NCBI GenBank assembly: GCA_026770585.1
Contig: MU646420.1
Span: 486,356-497,181, forward strand
Direction of reading: 5' to 3'
Source: Baffinella frigidus
Taxonomy: Eukaryota > Cryptophyceae > Cryptomonadales > Baffinellaceae
DNA: 10,826 nt
Of this stretch, positions 7,401-10,400 are shown piece after piece. Below the pieces are notes generated by a model. That model was not told the origin of the DNA. It saw only the letters and a program-made list of their open reading frames with translations, and searched no databases. Position 1 is the stretch's first letter. Every line of letters begins with the position of its first letter. The position numbers and the translations under genes are program-made.

Positions 7401-9912
7401 AAACCCCAAACCCCAAACCCCAAACCCTAATCCCCAAACCCCAAACCCCAAACCCCAAACCCCAAACCCTAATCCCCAAACCCTGCACCCGAACCCCCCA
7501 TCCCTAAACCCCAAACCCTAAACCCCAAACCCTACCCCCAGCGAGGGCAATTCAATGATGTTCGCAAACGACTTCCGACGCGACCCCTTCGGGGACCCTT
7601 CTTCGCCAAAAGTTGACAGCTGGGATGGCGCAAAAGTTGACAGCTGGGATGCGCCGGGGGGCGAGGGACCGCGCCCCAACGCCGACTTCATTGAGGTGAG
7701 ACCTCGCCCGGAGGTGAAACGGACCGCCGGAAACGAAACCCCGGGTATGGTCTTGGCATTGCTTGCGTTTTCGAACACGTCTATCGGTGGCAACCGTAAT
7801 CCAGCGTCCGATTGCTTTACGCAGGGACACGTTTTGTACAAGGAGATGAATGTGCAATAGGCGTTTTCGCGTCTGTGTCGTCGGTTGAAAACGAATCTGA
7901 TGAAAGTTGGTCAAGTGATGATGCCATCACCGCCATCCCAAGCGCTAACCACTCGAGGCTGGAAGAGGGGGTATTTTAAATGCGTGGATGTAAAGTTTAG
8001 TACCAGTCACAGGCAGGCTTGGTCACGTTGCTAGGGGAATTTCTCCAGGAACATGACCAAACGCAAAATTTGTGTGAAAATTACCACACAGCAGTCTACT
8101 TGTAAAGGATGTGTAGAGTTGAAACTTTTAAAATAGTCACATTTCTAGCATCGATTAGATCTCGCGCACAGGGGGGGGAACTGTTGACGGGGCCATGGAG
8201 GAGGAGCACCACGAAGCCTTGCATTTCCCAATTTCTGAGGGAGAGCCAGCGTGACCTGCACTCACTCCGTCAAGGCCACCAGTAGAGTTTTCCCAGTAGT
8301 GTTTGACCATCAACTTGATGTTCAAACACTTCTGAAGGTGAGGCGCATTATGGTCATTTCGTGAGGGGGCGGGCCCGTGCGCCTCATAACCGCAGGTGTT
8401 TCAGCACATAAGCCTATCATCATTAACTATCATTCGGGAGCGCAGCGTTTGCCTCGTTGTTGACCTCGTTGTTTTGGGGGCGGGGCTCCATTTGCAAGGC
8501 TCCAAGTCTATTAGCAGCATGTGAACCTGTAGTCCGATACCAGTCGTGTTTTTGCCACGTCAGCGTAGAGCGATTCCGGGAAATGTTGGCCGCTTTTCGG
8601 GTTGCTGGTTTGGCGGTTGCATCATTTCATTTGTACCAGAGTTCTCGAAACGGTGCGCTTGGAAAGGGCGTAAAATGTTATTCTGGTTCAAATTAAATGA
8701 GCAAACCGTCAAACCAGCAACCCAAAAAGCGGCCAACATTTCCCGGAATCGCTCTACTGGATTTCAAACAGTGTGAATCGGGGGCAGGTGCTCGTGTACA
8801 GGTCAATGTGAATTGAGAATGGGGCAATACGAATGGGCCAGGAGCCTAACCAAGTCTGAGGCGGGTCTGGTGAGGCGGATCTGGTCTGAGGCGGGCCCGT
8901 CCGGGCCCGTCCTGAGGCGGGCCCGTCCGGACGTTGTGAATTGAAACGATGTTCCCACTTAGGTGCTGGTGAAGGGCTGGCCGCACCTGGCGATCGTTGT
9001 CACTTCTGACATTCCTGCTGGCGGGTAACTCCCCCCCCGCCCCTCGTTCTAGAACGCTTAGAACGTTTCAGAATGTTCTAGAACGCTATCCGCGGTTAAT
9101 GGGGCCACTAGAACTGCGTGACCACCTCTCTTCTCCAGCACCTGCCCCATATGAATGGGGCAGGTGCTGGCCGCACCTTGCGATTGTTGTCTTTTTTGAC
9201 ATTCCACGCCAGGTCAGAAGTGGGAATTTGCCTGAAGTTAATTCTCAGATTTTCTTTTAAGGCAACACGCCAAAAGTCAGCAATTTCTAGCCCTTTGAGC
9301 CCTTGCTGGGCGCTACAATATTTCATTTGTACCAGGAATCACTTTTTAAAAAGGGAGCCTCAACCTGAAAAAAAAAATTGTGGCGCGGCCTGCTGGCGGG
9401 TACTCTCCCCGATTCAAGACCCTACAGCAAATAGAGCCTAACTCAAAGACTCTTCATTGAGTTAGCAGATGGAGTGTACTCTCCCCGCCCCAAACCCCTG
9501 CATGGATCTGTGTTTCGCTGTAACTTATTCAGTCAAGTCTCTTTATGTTTCTCACCGCATCCTACTGGAGGGTGTCCTCCCCGCCCCAAACCTCCTCATG
9601 GATATGTAGCTTCGTTTCGCCCTAGCTTAACAGTAAAGTCACTTTATGTTTCTCGCCTAGACCTATCTAGAACGTTCTAGAACGTTGTAGAACGCTATCC
9701 GCGGTTAATGGAGGCACTAGAACCGCGTGACCACCTCGTGACCTCTCTCTCTCTCTCGCAGGGAAGTGCTCCTGGACTACGGCACCGACTACTGGAGAAC
9801 ACAAGCCGTCCGCAGGTCCTCTTCCTCCCTCCCTCTCATTCTCCCTCCCTCCCTCCCTCGTGCCGACATGACCGCGATGTTCATAGTTCACAACGCCTTC
9901 GCGAAGCAATAA
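1325..9912 (+). CDS. SET-domain protein gene, multi-exon (overall span)
   Basis: The best reading is a join of 1325-1405, 2096-2161, 2628-2654, 2995-3117, 3638-3702, 4426-4483, 5965-6032, 7542-7695, 8963-9024 and 9762 to 9815 or 9912. Every junction keeps phase: 0 for most, with split codons AT|G, AG|C and GG|G at the other three. The joined peptide carries SET hallmarks in the right order: a GLFV start, LAPYAGR, DDHLIIDAF, GNSMMFAND, PNADFIEV, PHLAIVVTSDIPAG and LLDYGTDYW. SET proteins usually transfer methyl groups from S-adenosylmethionine to lysines, mostly on histones. The usual N-H-x-C motif reads N-D-F-R here, and no cysteine-rich post-SET segment is seen, so substrate and activity are open. 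Introns are 0.3-1.5 kb and repeat-filled. The start codon and true C-terminus are not identified. The first three exons are much less certain than the SET exons. Confidence 0.75.
1525..1596 (+). pseudogene. Second copy of the 1325-1405 exon
   Basis: The match to 1325-1405 runs from ACGGG to the donor: RVFRRGLWE, then PAAAASMELW, ending at TGG|GTAACA. It is open in the same frame (24 codons), but the start has diverged and no clear acceptor lies immediately upstream. The nearest AG (GCGGAG, 1492-1493) is about 30 bp away. It may be an alternative exon rather than a dead one. Confidence 0.4.
1697..1786. repeat. GTTGGT hexamer array
   Basis: This is a tract of GTTGGT units with occasional GTTGTT and GTTGAT variants. 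It is open in several frames on both strands, giving low-complexity Val-Gly and Asn-Thr reading frames that I do not regard as genes. Confidence 0.9.
1787..1951. other. Unassigned spacer between repeat arrays
   Basis: This is non-repetitive sequence of mixed composition. I see no convincing exon: the AG-bounded stretches contain stops or lack a following donor. Confidence 0.5.
1952..2087 (+). repeat. Telomere-like CCCCAAA array
   Basis: About 18 units of CCCCAAA with single-base slips (CCAAAA, CTCCAAA) make up this C-rich array. It ends within about 10 bp of the acceptor AAAGCAG used by the candidate exon at 2096. Confidence 0.9.
2096..2161 (+). CDS. Candidate upstream exon (22 codons)
   Basis: The acceptor CTGAAAGCAG is followed by an open phase-0 stretch, VARIFTRMEARNGSFYPEEL then GP, ending before GTTCGG. 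It is a short island of non-repeat, coding-like sequence between two telomere-like arrays. The phase fits both the exon ending at 1405 and the one starting at 2628. The donor is weak beyond GT, but GTCCGG and GTGCCG also appear to be used in this gene. No domain is recognised. Confidence 0.42.
2174..2370 (+). repeat. Telomere-like CCCTAAA/CCCTACA array
   Basis: This mixed C-rich array contains CCCTAAA, CCCTACA, CCCCAAA and CTCTAAA units, with a purer CCCTAAA core around 2260-2300. Confidence 0.9.
2371..2627. other. Intron-like sequence with short tandem units
   Basis: No gene is seen. Near 2488-2545 three imperfect units of about 23 nt share GGCCCTRGAACTGACACAAAG. ACGTTCTAGAATGTTTTTCAG at the end gives a good acceptor for the candidate microexon; its TTCTAGAA recurs at 9048-9090 and 9667-9690. 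Confidence 0.5.
2628..2654 (+). CDS. Candidate 27-nt microexon
   Basis: The segment lies between a strong acceptor (GTTTTTCAG) and a good donor (AAG|GTAAAT). It is open in phase 0 and encodes AHFIGGSVK. Joined to the next exon it reads GGSVK-VRWEVRTIPD, a plausible lead-in to a SET domain. It is only nine codons long, so chance is possible. Confidence 0.33.
2673..2930. repeat. Near-perfect 87-bp-arm inverted repeat (258 bp)
   Basis: Arms 2673-2759 and 2844-2930 match with about two mismatches (TCCTTGCGG/TCCTCGCGG and TTCTCCGCG/TTCTCTGCG). Each begins AGGGCACTATTTGAGCCACC. The spacer repeats TTCTCCG and CGCGACG motifs. Transcribed in the intron just before the first certain SET exon, it would form an almost perfect dsRNA hairpin. 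The arm identity implies recent origin or active homogenisation. The reading frames within the arms are not gene-like. Confidence 0.92.
2995..3117 (+). CDS. SET-domain exon 1 (41 codons)
   Basis: The acceptor is CACCCTGGCAG and the donor is CGG|GTGCGT, with phase 0 at both ends. It reads VRWEVRTIPDTDPRE, then ALRGAKGLFVKENV and RRGEVLAPYAGR. This is the N-terminal strand pair of the SET fold: G-L-F-V after a glycine/lysine turn, then R-R-G-E-V-L-x-x-Y-x-G, which helps form the S-adenosylmethionine site. A degraded copy follows at 3214-3285. Confidence 0.85.
3140..3216 (+). repeat. Intronic direct repeat, copy 1
   Basis: About 77 nt, starting AAAGTTGACGG and ending GGCAGCCCCGA, is repeated at 3394-3469 with few changes. 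Inside each copy AAGTTGAC and GTCAACTT form an 8-bp stem. With the decayed exon between them, the two copies mark a tandem duplication of exon 1 plus flanking intron. Confidence 0.9.
3214..3285 (+). pseudogene. Decayed duplicate of SET exon 1
   Basis: It matches the second half of exon 1: GGGGTGAAAGGGCTGT, GAGAACGT, a G-run, GGTGTTAGCGCC, then CTACGCTGGCCGG|GTCTG. Small deletions near CTGTCACGG and a G-run expansion break the frame and create TAG. The donor GTGCGT has become GTCTGA. It cannot replace exon 1. Confidence 0.85.
3394..3469 (+). repeat. Intronic direct repeat, copy 2
   Basis: This is the partner of 3140-3216: AAAGTTGACGGGTTTGTACC through GGCAGCCCCGC. It keeps the AAGTTGAC/GTCAACTT stem. 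Confidence 0.9.
3538..3637 (+). promoter_or_regulatory. Triplicated branch-point/acceptor module
   Basis: GTTGACTGAT occurs at 3538, 3571 and 3608. Each is followed within about 30 nt by a CAG: CTGCAG ending at 3567, GTGCAG at 3596 and GCGCAG at 3637. TGACTGAT resembles a branch-point sequence, so each unit looks like a complete 3' splice site. The last CAG is directly followed by the SET exon at 3638. Confidence 0.6.
3638..3702 (+). CDS. SET-domain exon 2 (21 codons plus 2 nt)
   Basis: The acceptor is TGTGCGCAG. It reads ILTEKEYQEKHSFILQLFAH then D, plus AT, before GTCCGG. It continues YAGR from the previous exon in phase 0 as the insert region following the first SET strands. The split codon AT|G matches the leading G of the exon at 4426. 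The donor is weak past GT. A partial copy of its end, CCTGCAGCTCTTCGCACACG, recurs at 3840-3859 inside the downstream minisatellite. Confidence 0.8.
3698..3954 (+). repeat. 32-nt minisatellite, about 8 units
   Basis: Eight imperfect units of 31-33 nt start GACAT or GACAC (TGACATNNCAGGCCCCTTCC...CACTCA). The first overlaps the last bases of exon 2, so the array seems to have grown from the exon/donor junction. Most units carry CTGACAT..CAGG, which resembles a branch point and acceptor. Unit 5 contains a fresh piece of exon 2. Length varies between units and breaks the frame, so the array is unlikely to be coding. Confidence 0.88.
4102..4210 (+). repeat. Telomere-like CCCTAAA array
   Basis: About 10 perfect CCCTAAA units are followed by decaying variants (CCCCAAA, TCCGAAA, CCCGAAA). 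This is the purest plant-type telomere array in the window. Confidence 0.95.
4232..4271 (+). pseudogene. Partial upstream copy of the 4426 exon
   Basis: It is nearly identical to the first 40 nt of the exon at 4426 (YSYRFSKETSHPW), with an AATGCAG acceptor. It then diverges to CAACTTCATAC with no donor nearby. The flanking GACTTATGCAGACCT and GGTTTTCTGAATGCAG motifs also repeat, so the copies came from a tandem duplication of about 190 bp. Confidence 0.7.
4426..4483 (+). CDS. SET-domain exon 3 (19 codons)
   Basis: The acceptor is TTTTCTGATGCAG. The single leading G completes ATG with the preceding exon, and then it reads YSYRFSKETSHPWKNLGPQ up to CAG|GTGCCG, phase 0. It lies between HSFILQLF and DDHLIIDAF, a region of variable length in SET domains. 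The phase fit on both sides is the main support. Donor strength is poor. Confidence 0.62.
4496..4690 (-). repeat. Telomere-like array, opposite orientation (TTTAGGG)
   Basis: G-rich units (GGGTTTA, GGGTTCA, GGGTGTA, GGGTCTA) replace the C-rich units found everywhere else. With 4102-4210 this forms an inverted pair flanking the exon region 4232-4483. Confidence 0.92.
4691..5149. repeat. Intron with about 85-bp diverged duplication and a palindrome
   Basis: No gene is seen. About 4848-4934 and 5029-5114 are diverged direct copies, sharing GTTCGT.TGCGCTGAT, GTG.TCAGG.GAATGG.AACC and similar blocks. Between them lies a palindrome at 5001-5023, GCGTGTGATGA-g-TCATCACACGC. Frames of about 60-75 codons on both strands are not supported by composition or motifs. 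Confidence 0.6.
5150..5480 (+). repeat. Telomere-like CCCTGAA/CCCTAAA array
   Basis: This long mixed array has C-rich orientation: CCCTGAA first, CCCTAAA and CCATAAA in the middle, then CCCTGAA and CCTTCAC. A short AACCGAAAACGAAAA tract interrupts it near 5225. It ends in ACCCTGAGCCAGGGT, the linker of the 102-bp units that follow. Confidence 0.9.
5561..5764 (+). repeat. 102-bp chimeric tandem units (exon head plus telomere-like DNA)
   Basis: Two units, 5561-5662 and 5663-5764, each begin with the first 30 nt of the exon starting at 5765 (CCAGGNGGCGACTGGAGCAA, then C.ACACTGCC). Each continues with CCCTGAA/CCCTACA repeats and an ACCCTGAG linker. Unit starts are exactly 102 bp apart, and the third start is the full-length exon copy at 5765. 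The truncated heads lack the donor half. Confidence 0.88.
5765..5832 (+). CDS. SET-domain exon 4, upstream copy (possible alternative exon)
   Basis: It is full length (68 nt) and encodes PGGDWSNDTAEFSDD then HLIIDAF plus AG, the same peptide as the copy at 5965. There are only two base differences, both synonymous (GGC/GGG and GAT/GAC). The acceptor is CACCCTGAG and the donor GTCTCT, both weaker than those at 5965. Because 68 is not a multiple of three, only one copy can be used per transcript. Confidence 0.55.
5965..6032 (+). CDS. SET-domain exon 4 (22 codons plus 2 nt), preferred copy
   Basis: The acceptor is ATCGAGCAG and the donor TTCAG|GTGAGC, the best donor among the copies. It reads PGGDWSNDTAEFSDD then HLIIDAF plus AG. 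L-I-I-D-A matches the conserved strand before the G-N-x-x-R-F-x-N motif. The split codon AG|C joins to EGNSMMFAND at 7542. It is preceded in phase 0 by the exon ending at 4483. Confidence 0.82.
6073..6190 (+). repeat. Duplicated intron/exon-tail block, copy 1
   Basis: About 118 nt of pyrimidine-rich sequence, CCCGAATGAAG, a small hairpin (6118-6136), TATGTCCTTCTCCCCTAGAG and the exon-4 tail. A second copy lies at 6423-6541. The TTCTCCCCTAG directly before the exon tail would make a credible acceptor. Confidence 0.85.
6161..6189 (+). pseudogene. Exon 4 tail fragment
   Basis: GACGACCATCTCATCATCG plus ACGCGTTCAG matches the last 29 nt of exon 4 (DDHLIIDAF), followed by GTCTCA. The W-S-N-D part is missing, so use of this acceptor would shorten the protein. 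Confidence 0.75.
6363..6417 (+). pseudogene. Two degenerate exon 4 tail fragments
   Basis: GACCATCTTAGTATCAGGAT...TTTCAG (6363-6390) and CATCTCAGTATCGATGCG..CAGGT (about 6394-6419) are diverged relatives of the exon-4 tail in tandem. They are more decayed than the other fragments. Confidence 0.5.
6423..6541 (+). repeat. Duplicated intron/exon-tail block, copy 2
   Basis: Partner of 6073-6190. The internal hairpin (6469-6487) differs from copy 1 by a paired change that keeps the stem. Downstream, CTCTCTCCACCC and GGGCTACGAAGG also match sequence after the exon copy at 5765, so larger duplicated blocks are involved. Confidence 0.85.
6512..6540 (+). pseudogene. Exon 4 tail fragment
   Basis: It has the same 29-nt DDHLIIDAF tail as 6161-6189 but with GCC rather than GCG, so it is identical to the exon at 5965 over this stretch. 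It is followed by GTCTCT. Confidence 0.75.
6542..7239. other. Repeat-poor intron segment with small hairpins
   Basis: No exon is recognised. Small self-complementary sites are CCACTGTgtggACAGTGG (about 6683-6700), TTTTCCCCC/GGGGGAAAA (6937-6962) and CTTTGTGAGGG-ac-CCCTCACAAAG (7115-7138). There is a poly-C run near 7062-7073. A 189-codon frame on the minus strand crosses these and is probably chance. Confidence 0.5.
7240..7269. repeat. Perfect 30-bp palindrome
   Basis: CAAAGTTGACAGGTC is followed directly by its exact reverse complement. The outer motif AAAGTTGAC is the dispersed motif at 3140, 3394, 7273, 7609 and 7633. GCGCAAAAGTTGACCGCTGG follows immediately and resembles the coding repeat at 7606-7653. 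Confidence 0.95.
7302..7539 (+). repeat. Telomere-like CCCCAAA array with CCCTAAT interruptions
   Basis: About 33 units, mostly CCCCAAA, carry CCCTAATCCCC at quasi-regular positions, suggesting a higher-order unit of roughly 40-60 nt. The array runs into CCCTACCCCCAG, the acceptor of the exon at 7542, so it forms the whole C-rich tract of that 3' splice site. Confidence 0.93.
7542..7695 (+). CDS. SET-domain exon 5 (51 codons)
   Basis: The acceptor is CCTACCCCCAG and the donor GAG|GTGAGA. The first C completes AG|C, and then it reads EGNSMMFANDFRRDPFGDP, a repeat segment KVDSWDGA-KVDSWDAP, and GGEGPRPNADFIE. G-N-x-x-x-F-x-N-D occupies the place of the SET motif R-F-x-N-H-x-C; the histidine and cysteine are absent. 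PNADFIEV matches the following strand. The 24-nt in-frame repeat is a loop insertion matching intronic sequence at 7269-7297. Confidence 0.83.
7607..7654 (+). repeat. 24-nt in-frame tandem repeat within the exon
   Basis: AAAAGTTGACAGCTGGGATG occurs twice, 24 nt apart (7608 and 7632), adding two 8-residue units (KVDSWDGA, KVDSWDAP). The same sequence with a few changes lies in the intron at 7272, after the 30-bp palindrome. Confidence 0.88.
7696..7948. other. Intron segment without recognised features
   Basis: Mixed-composition sequence follows the GTGAGA donor. A frame runs on in-phase past the donor to 7860, but its sequence does not resemble SET. No repeats above background are seen. Confidence 0.5.
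7949..8158 (+). mobile_element. TIR element, copy B (MITE-like, 210 bp)
   Basis: Second full copy of the 800-1019 element in the same orientation. It starts CCACTCGAGGCTGGAAGAGG and shares GTACCAGTCAC.GGCAGG, TTGTGTGAAAATTAC, TTGTAAAGGA and AACTTTTAAAATAGTC. The right end has drifted (ATCGATTAG for CTCGAGTGG). The central stem is kept with different bases. It lies inside the intron 7696-8962. Confidence 0.75.
8298..8386. repeat. Two adjacent hairpins
   Basis: Hairpin one (8298-8330) is AGTGTTTGA-cc-ATCAA-c-TTGAT-gt-TCAAACACT. Hairpin two (8339-8386) has the 9-bp stem TGAGGCGCA/TGCGCCTCA enclosing a G/C-rich loop. They could stack as intronic RNA structure. Confidence 0.8.
8565..8757. repeat. 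Long inverted repeat with 78-nt arms
   Basis: Arms 8565-8642 and 8680-8757 match with two mismatches over the outer 53 nt (GTAGAGCGATTCCGGGAAAT...GGGTTGCTGGTTTG) and more divergence inside (CATTTCATTTGTACCAG against CATTTAATTTGAACCAG). The loop is about 37 nt. TTTCATTTGTACCAG recurs at 9322-9336 in the insertion within the duplicated exon, so the two are related. Confidence 0.9.
8855..8931. repeat. GC-rich short repeats (TGAGGCGGGCCCGTCC)
   Basis: Overlapping copies of CTGAGGCGG, GGCCCGTCC and related strings occur just upstream of the acceptor for the exon at 8963. Confidence 0.8.
8963..9024 (+). CDS. SET-domain exon 6 (20 codons plus 2 nt)
   Basis: The acceptor is TTCCCACTTAG and the donor GG|GTAACT. 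It reads VLVKGWPHLAIVVTSDIPAG plus GG, and the split codon GG|G joins to EVLLDYG. P-H-L-A-I-V-V-x-x-x-D-I-P-A-G is the strand-turn typical of SET domains just before the catalytic tyrosine. A frameshifted copy lies at 9164-9400. Confidence 0.85.
9071..9128 (+). repeat. Duplicated intron segment, copy 1
   Basis: TAGAACGCTATCCGCGGTTA...CACTAGAAC.GCGTGACCACCTC recurs at 9683-9737. It lies at the end of a first exon-6/intron unit, ending in CTCTTCTCCAG; the second unit ends in CTCTCTCGCAG before the exon at 9762. Confidence 0.88.
9135..9170. repeat. Perfect 16-bp stem hairpin
   Basis: CCAGCACCTGCCCCAT, loop ATGA, then the exact reverse complement. Its right arm supplies GGGGCAG and the start of the duplicated exon (GTGCTGG), so the hairpin straddles the junction between the two exon-6 units. 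Confidence 0.95.
9164..9400 (+). pseudogene. Broken duplicate of SET exon 6, split by an insertion
   Basis: GTGCTGG joins CCGCACCTTGCGATTGTTG directly: 11 nt lying between two CTGG repeats in the intact exon are missing, which shifts the frame. After GACATTCC the copy is interrupted at 9206-9388 and resumes as CCTGCTGGCGG|GTACTC. It cannot encode the SET strand. Confidence 0.85.
9206..9388. mobile_element. Insertion (about 183 bp) in duplicated exon 6
   Basis: This sequence is absent from the intact exon and separates ATTCC from TGCTGGCGG, with CC present on both sides. Including the CC, the ends read CCACGCCA and TGGCGCGG, an imperfect 8-bp inverted repeat (7 of 8). It contains TTTCATTTGTACCAG shared with the 8565-8757 fold-back. 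It could be a small non-autonomous element; the 2-bp duplication is not by itself convincing. Confidence 0.5.
9438..9465. repeat. Small hairpin
   Basis: CTAACTCAA and TTGAGTTAG form a perfect 9-bp stem around a 10-nt loop. Confidence 0.85.
9471..9660 (+). repeat. Two-unit direct tandem repeat (about 95 bp)
   Basis: Units 9471-9566 and 9567-9660 share GGAG.GT..CTCCCCGCCC, CAAACC.CCT.CATGGAT and CTTTATGTTTCTC. This expands the second exon-6 intron unit relative to the first. Confidence 0.85.
9683..9737 (+). repeat. Duplicated intron segment, copy 2
   Basis: Partner of 9071-9128. It precedes a (CT)n tract and CGCAG, the acceptor for the final recognised SET exon. The flanking TAGAACGTTCTAGAACG is a GAA/TTC alternation. 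Confidence 0.88.
9762..9912 (+). CDS. SET-domain exon 7 (catalytic tyrosine), possibly terminal
   Basis: The acceptor is a CT-repeat followed by CGCAG. The first G completes GG|G, then it reads EVLLDYGTDYWRTQAVR. L-L-D-Y-G carries the conserved SET tyrosine. A donor at CGCAG|GTCCTC (9815/9816) is possible, because CCGTCCGCAG|GTCC recurs in later copies. If not spliced, the frame runs on through a Ser/Pro-rich stretch to TAA at 9910-9912, inside the arm of a large hairpin. The SET part is firm; the 3' limit is not. Confidence 0.8.
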
Positions 9913-10068
9913 TGGCTCCAAGCCCTGGTACAAATTTTGTACCAAACATTGGACACGACCCTAAAATACCCTTCATGGACATTTAAACGACTTCACGGTC
10001 GTGTCCATGGTCTTGTCCCATACAAAATTTGTATGGGGCTTGGAGCCATTATTGCTTCGCGAAGGCGT
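9893..10068. repeat. Large inverted repeat with nested palindromes
   Basis: The outer 32 nt of each arm match exactly (ACGCCTTCGCGAAGCAATAA then TGGCTCCAAGCC). Each arm also holds its own palindrome: TGGTACAAATTTTGTACCA on the left, CCATACAAAATTTGTATGG on the right. GGACACGACC and GGTCGTGTCC pair further in. The element lies between the last SET exon and its decayed copy at 10129. Confidence 0.92.
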
Positions 10069-10128
10069 CGGAAACTATTAATGTATCCACATGTGGAAAC
10101 ATGTTTCTTCCGATTTGTCTATTTTCAG

Positions 10129-10173
10129 GCGGGTCCAGGCACCGACTACGGAGGACACGAGAGCCGTCCGCAG
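10129..10173 (+). pseudogene. Diverged copy of SET exon 7 tail
   Basis: After a good acceptor (TTGTCTATTTTCAG), GGCACCGACTACGGAGGACA..AGCCGTCCGCAG matches GGCACCGACTACTGGAGAACACAAGCCGTCCGCAG, with a 1-nt loss after TAC. LLDY is absent, so the catalytic tyrosine segment is not encoded. It may be a used downstream exon or a dead copy. Confidence 0.65.
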
Positions 10174-10195
10174 GTCCCCGTACTCCCACCCTCCA

Positions 10196-10307
10196 GAGCG
10201 AGAGAGCGAGAGAGAGAGAGAGATAGAGAGAGCGAGAGAGAGAGCGAGAGAGAGAGAGAGATAGAGAGAGCGAGAGAGAGAGCGAGAGAGAGAGCGAGAG
10301 AGAGAGG
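10196..10307. repeat. (GA)n/GAGAGC repeat with GATAGA variants
   Basis: The purine-rich tract has a repeated higher pattern (GAGAGCGAGAGAGAGA, GATAGAGAGAGC). It ends in GGCCGTCCGTAGATCCCCTT, another relative of the exon-7 tail CCGTCCGCAGGTCC. Confidence 0.93.
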
Positions 10308-10349
10308 CCGTCCGTAGATCCCCTTCCTCCCTCCCTCCCTCCCTCCTCA

Positions 10350-10397
10350 GCCCCCACAACCCGGAAACCTCTCGAATCTGTTTTTTTGGGGGGGGGT
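10350..10397 (+). repeat. Direct repeat near the window end, copy 1
   Basis: CCCCCACAACCCGGAAACCT, CTCGAATCTG and a G-run recur at 10639-10682 with small changes. Confidence 0.85.
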
Positions 10398-10400
10398 GCT

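Noticed and set aside
7164-7514. Gly-Leu-Gly-Phe-Trp repeat protein on the minus strand (also Pro-Lys-Pro-Gln-Thr on +)
   Set aside because: This is only the translation of the CCCCAAA array; similar frames occur at every such array.
10049-10359. Ser-Leu and Arg-Glu repeat frames
   Set aside because: They are translations of the GA/CT microsatellite.
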